Assembly (NCBI GenBank): GCA_937934465.1
Contig: CALGZO010000283.1
Span: forward strand, 1-9,218
DNA from: an uncultured Fimbriimonadales bacterium
GTDB lineage: Bacteria > Armatimonadota > Fimbriimonadia > Fimbriimonadales > GBS-DC
Reading direction: 5' to 3'
Length of the DNA: 9,218 nt
Shown: positions 7,223 to 9,218 of the stretch, one piece after another
How positions within the stretch are numbered: position 1 is the stretch's first letter
Layout of the letters: each line of letters opens with the position of its first letter
Made by a program: the position numbers and the translations under genes
The notes under the pieces: model-generated
The model's database searches: none
What the model was told of the DNA's origin: nothing
Seen by the model: the letters and a program-made list of their open reading frames with translations, nothing else

Positions 7223-7250
7223 CTTATAATTATCGTGTTCACCTATGTAA
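7223..7250 (-). promoter_or_regulatory. Candidate promoter of the GH78 gene
   Basis: Read on the minus strand, TTACAT (complement of 7245-7250) and TATAAG (complement of 7223-7228) are separated by 16 bases, a fair sigma-70-type match. Transcription would begin near 7216, about ten bases before the GH78 ATG at 7205. Its -10 overlaps the plus-strand TATAAT. Confidence 0.45.
7225..7230 (+). promoter_or_regulatory. Consensus -10 element for the LamG/dockerin-like gene
   Basis: A perfect TATAAT sits at 7225-7230, within the AT-rich divergent gap, and would give a leader of about 30 bases before the ATG at 7268. No good -35 is visible at 16-19 bases upstream; TTAACC at 7198-7203 is 21 bases away. 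It overlaps four bases with the opposite-strand -10. Confidence 0.45.
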
Positions 7251-7255
7251 GGTGG

Positions 7256-7261
7256 AAGGAG
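7256..7261 (+). promoter_or_regulatory. Shine-Dalgarno that decides the start of the LamG gene
   Basis: AAGGAG at 7256-7261 abuts one ATG (7262) but lies six bases before a second in-frame ATG (7268). The spacing and the signal peptide layout favour 7268; the GTG at 7235 that extends the frame further is unlikely. Confidence 0.75.
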
Positions 7262-7267
7262 ATGGTA

Positions 7268-8818
7268 ATGCAAAAACTCTGGGCTTTAGTGGCGCTGAGC
7301 CTGACGCTGGTAGGTCTACAGGCACAGCAGATTGTTGGCTCTTGGCAGTTCAGTGGCAACTTCAACGCACAAATAGGCGCGCCGATTATCCCGTTCGGCA
7401 CAGGCGATTTCGAGAACGCGATTATCAACGGTGAACAGGCAAGCGTGTGGCGGTTTGATGCCGGCTCGTACCTGATTACCCCCAACGGTGCATGCCCCAA
7501 CGGCGGCGGACAGCGACTGAACCAGTACACGCTGATTATGGATGTGCTGTTCCCGACAATTCCTGGTTTTACCGCCCTGCTGCAAACCAACCCCCTCAAT
7601 AACGACGATGCAGACTGGTTCATCAATCCTTCGCGCGGGATGGGCGTTGCAGGCGACTATTTTGACCCGCTTAACCGCTTCCAGAACGGCGAGTGGCAGC
7701 GTGTCGTGGTCGTCATCGATACAACCTCGCCCTCAGGCAGCGACAACTGCATCTACCGCGTTTACATCAACGGCGCACTGCACAATATAGTGCAGCGTCC
7801 TTCGGGTTGGGGACGCGATGGGCGGTTCTCTCTGCAGAATGTAATCCTTATGTTTGCGGATGAAGACTTTGAAACCGCACCCGGCTGGATTAACAACCTA
7901 CAAATGCGCAACTATGTGATGTCCGACGCCGAAGTCGCTGATTTGGGCGGTCCTACCGCTGGCAGTCTACCCCTCGTGTTCGGGGTTACGGGCTCGTGGA
8001 ACTTCGACGATACCTTCGACGGACAGGTAGGCGCGACGGCGCAGATGGTGGGCGGCGGAGTATTCACCGACGAGGTGATTGGCGGTCAGAATGCGCGTGT
8101 GCTCTCGTTTGAGCGCAACACCTACCTACGAATTGAACATGGAATCGCCCCGAATGGCGGCGGCAGTCGCGTGAACCAGTACTCGGTGATTATGGACATC
8201 AAGTTTCCCGCAAACCGCACCACCTTCAACCCCTTCACCTCCCTGTTCCAAACAAACCCGAATCCGTTTGCGGACGACGGCGACTGCTTTATTAACGGCG
8301 CCAACGGCATCGGTATCAGCGGCGATTATGGCGACCCGACGAATGTGCGATTCACTGCAGGTGAATGGCAGCGCATTGCCCTCGTGATCGACCTCAACTC
8401 GCCTGCTACCAACGCGACCTACAAAAGCTATGTGAATGGCGTCCTCCAAAACCAAGTCCAACTGCCAGGCAGCTGGACCATCGATGGACGCTACGCGCTG
8501 CAAGAGACATTCCTCGTATTCGCCGACAATAACAGCGAGGTCGCCAGCGGCTACATCAACAGCCTCCAGTTACGCGACTATGCCATGACCGACGCGGAAC
8601 TGGCAGCACTGGGCAGCCCAAGTGCGGCGGGTATCCCTATTCCTGTAGAAGGTGATGTGAACCGTGATGGATGCGTGGACGACTCCGATCTGCTGGCGGT
8701 GCTCTTCAACTTCGGCGCCAGCGACCCGTGCATCGCGCTGGAAGACCTGAACCGCGACGGCGTTGTGGACGACGCGGATCTCCTGGTTGTGCTGTTTAAC
8801 TTCGGCGTGGGGTGCTAA
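7268..8818 (+). CDS. Secreted protein with two LamG-like domains and a dockerin-like C-terminus
   Basis: The 516-residue protein begins with a signal peptide (MQKLWALVALSLTLVGLQA, cleavage probably near residue 19-21), so it is exported. Two tandem modules of about 215 residues follow (about 23-235 and 241-456), each starting with a GSW-F sequence and sharing NGGGxRxNQY, IMD(V/I)xFP, QTNP, GDYxDP, GEWQR, a DGR(F/Y)xLQ strand and a closing YxMxDAE; these are concanavalin-like LamG (Laminin_G_3-type) folds that usually bind glycans or surface ligands. The tail holds two EF-hand-like calcium loops of dockerin type: D463, N465, D467, D471, D474 and D493, N495, D497, D501, D504, each followed by DLLxVLFNFG. 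The protein ends GVGC with further Cys at 469 and 488. No catalytic residues are recognised. It is divergent from the GH78 gene, with which it might work on the same polysaccharide (inference). Confidence 0.88.
   Translation: MQKLWALVALSLTLVGLQAQQIVGSWQFSGNFNAQIGAPIIPFGTGDFENAIINGEQASVWRFDAGSYLITPNGACPNGGGQRLNQYTLIMDVLFPTIPGFTALLQTNPLNNDDADWFINPSRGMGVAGDYFDPLNRFQNGEWQRVVVVIDTTSPSGSDNCIYRVYINGALHNIVQRPSGWGRDGRFSLQNVILMFADEDFETAPGWINNLQMRNYVMSDAEVADLGGPTAGSLPLVFGVTGSWNFDDTFDGQVGATAQMVGGGVFTDEVIGGQNARVLSFERNTYLRIEHGIAPNGGGSRVNQYSVIMDIKFPANRTTFNPFTSLFQTNPNPFADDGDCFINGANGIGISGDYGDPTNVRFTAGEWQRIALVIDLNSPATNATYKSYVNGVLQNQVQLPGSWTIDGRYALQETFLVFADNNSEVASGYINSLQLRDYAMTDAELAALGSPSAAGIPIPVEGDVNRDGCVDDSDLLAVLFNFGASDPCIALEDLNRDGVVDDADLLVVLFNFGVGC
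7334..8635 (+). repeat. Tandem duplication of the LamG module
   Basis: The two LamG modules (about 7334-7972 and 7988-8635) are clearly homologous at protein level along their full length but have diverged at DNA level, with an insertion in the second copy around FPANRTTFNPF. This indicates an old intragenic duplication rather than a recent one. Confidence 0.8.
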
Positions 8819-8855
8819 TTTAAGCTGCACCTCAAGAATACAGTCAGGAACACGC

Positions 8856-8883
8856 GCCCCCTCTCCGTAAACGGAGTGGGGGC
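8856..8883 (+). terminator. Probable terminator hairpin after the LamG gene
   Basis: GCCCCCTCTCCG (8856-8867) pairs with CGGAGTGGGGGC (8872-8883) around a TAAA loop, giving 12 positions with a single T-T mismatch. It starts 38 bases after the stop codon. No T-run follows, so either it terminates without one, acts as an mRNA end stabiliser, or is a dispersed palindromic repeat. Confidence 0.6.
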
Positions 8884-8904
8884 TGCGCTTGTGCGAAGCA
8901 CTTG

Positions 8905-8926
8905 TGCCGCCTCTCCGCTTGCGGCA
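8905..8926. repeat. Second short hairpin sharing the CTCTCCG core
   Basis: TGCCGC (8905-8910) pairs with GCGGCA (8921-8926) around a ten-base loop; the loop contains CTCTCCG, as in the 5' arm of the preceding hairpin. A smaller CCGC-TT-GCGG stem is an alternative fold. It may be a second terminator element or part of a composite intergenic palindromic repeat. The rest of 8927-8982 shows nothing recognisable. Confidence 0.35.
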
Positions 8927-8982
8927 TACCATCCCGACTGAGCAAGGCGAATCGGCGTTATCAGCTCTGTACCCCCTCTCAT

Positions 8983-9003
8983 CTTGACAACATCATACTC
9001 AAG
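8983..9003 (+). promoter_or_regulatory. HAIR-type operator (HspR binding site) of dnaK
   Basis: CTTGACA (8983-8989), seven bases, then ACTCAAG (8997-9003) matches the HspR-associated inverted repeat CTTGAGT-N7-ACTCAAG at 12 of 14 half-site positions; the right half is perfect and the spacer is exactly seven. It covers the -35 and most of the spacer of the dnaK promoter, so a bound HspR repressor would block RNA polymerase. HspR itself is not in the window; in known systems it often lies at the end of the dnaK operon. Confidence 0.7.
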
Positions 9004-9014
9004 TCAGGTATAAT
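8984..9014 (+). promoter_or_regulatory. dnaK promoter (housekeeping sigma type)
   Basis: TTGACA at 8984-8989 and TATAAT at 9009-9014 are both perfect consensus hexamers, separated by 19 bases, slightly longer than the usual 17. Transcription would start near 9021, giving a leader of about 95 bases. A short palindrome TGAG-TTGG-CTCA (9014-9025) covers the expected start site. Confidence 0.8.
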
Positions 9015-9041
9015 GAGTTGGCTCAAAAAATGGGAACTTAT

Positions 9042-9080
9042 GCGCTGCAGCCGAAGTATCAATTGCTGTAGCAGCAGCGC
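9042..9080 (+). other. Stem-loop in the dnaK leader RNA
   Basis: GCGCTGC (9042-9048) pairs with GCAGCGC (9074-9080); beyond an A-A mismatch, GC (9050-9051) pairs with GC (9071-9072), closing a loop of about 19 bases. It ends 22 bases before the Shine-Dalgarno and leaves that site free, so it looks more like a message-stabilising 5' structure than a thermometer that hides the ribosome-binding site. Confidence 0.5.
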
Positions 9081-9102
9081 GAATCAGCCAATAATAACCT
9101 TT

Positions 9103-9107
9103 GGAGG
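9103..9107 (+). promoter_or_regulatory. Shine-Dalgarno of dnaK
   Basis: GGAGG (followed by A) lies nine bases before the ATG at 9117, and sets the dnaK start. Confidence 0.8.
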
Positions 9108-9116
9108 ACACTGATT

Positions 9117-9218
9117 ATGGGCAAGGTTGTAGGAATCGACTTAGGTACAACGAACTCGGTGATTGCCGTGCTGGAAGGCGGCGAGCCAGTGGTGATTCCG
9201 ACGGCGGAGGGCGGACGC
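9117..9218 (+). CDS. dnaK: Molecular chaperone DnaK (Hsp70), N-terminal fragment
   Basis: The first 34 residues, cut by the window end, begin MGKVVGIDLGTTNSVIAVLEG and run on to VVIPTAEGGR. GIDLGTTNS is the phosphate-1 motif of the Hsp70 ATPase domain, and the following VIPTAEGGR is the usual DnaK continuation. DnaK is the cytoplasmic ATP-dependent chaperone that works with DnaJ and GrpE in protein folding and stress recovery. The gene has its own strong promoter, a HAIR operator and a structured leader, so it is probably the first gene of a stress operon extending to the right. Whether grpE, dnaJ or hspR follow cannot be seen. Confidence 0.96.
   Translation, partial: MGKVVGIDLGTTNSVIAVLEGGEPVVIPTAEGGR

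Noticed and set aside
8983..9025. CIRCE element (HrcA operator) at dnaK
   Set aside because: No TTAGCACTC-N9-GAGTGCTAA-like repeat is present; the inverted repeat fits HAIR instead.
8902..9114. 70-codon plus-strand ORF before dnaK
   Set aside because: It overlaps the hairpins, the HAIR operator, the dnaK promoter and leader, has no ribosome-binding site, and its product looks random.

Overview
The window looks like chromosomal DNA from a GC-rich, free-living bacterium, probably a member of Armatimonadota or a related, possibly thermophilic lineage. This rests on the compact GC-rich genes, a leaderless-looking promoter, and a secreted LamG protein whose C-terminus is a dockerin-like calcium-loop pair (DxNxDGxVDDxDLLxVLFNFG, ending GxGC), a tail I associate with Armatimonadota and Planctomycetes-like genomes. 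The assignment is inference; no rRNA or marker gene is complete here.

Left part (1-4293, all plus strand): the last 22 codons of an unidentified gene; a 365-base stretch holding a possible 52-residue single-span membrane protein and a leaderless-type promoter; then a medium-chain (zinc-type) dehydrogenase and a DUF1854 protein 11 bases apart. After a 60-base gap with its own weak promoter and a strong ribosome-binding site comes a bacterial eRF1/Pelota-like protein (baeRF family, related to ribosome-hibernation factor Balon and release factors). Its stop codon overlaps the start of argC (arginine biosynthesis) in an ATGA junction, so the two are probably translationally coupled.

Middle (4320-7205, minus strand): a large GH78-type alpha-L-rhamnosidase-like glycoside hydrolase without an evident signal peptide, convergent with argC. 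It shares a 62-base AT-rich divergent promoter region with the next gene.

Right part (7268-9218, plus strand): a secreted protein with a signal peptide, two tandem LamG-like domains and the dockerin-like tail; an intergenic region with a strong GC hairpin (probable terminator); then a well-formed dnaK promoter overlapped by a near-consensus HAIR element (HspR operator), a structured dnaK leader with a strong Shine-Dalgarno, and the first 34 codons of dnaK, cut by the window end.

Two points stand out. One is the pairing of an eRF1-like ribosome-binding protein with argC, next to a DUF1854 gene of a family linked elsewhere to cyanophycin (arginine polymer) metabolism. The other is the HAIR-controlled heat-shock promoter. 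No CRISPR array, tRNA, rRNA, transposase or phage gene was seen.
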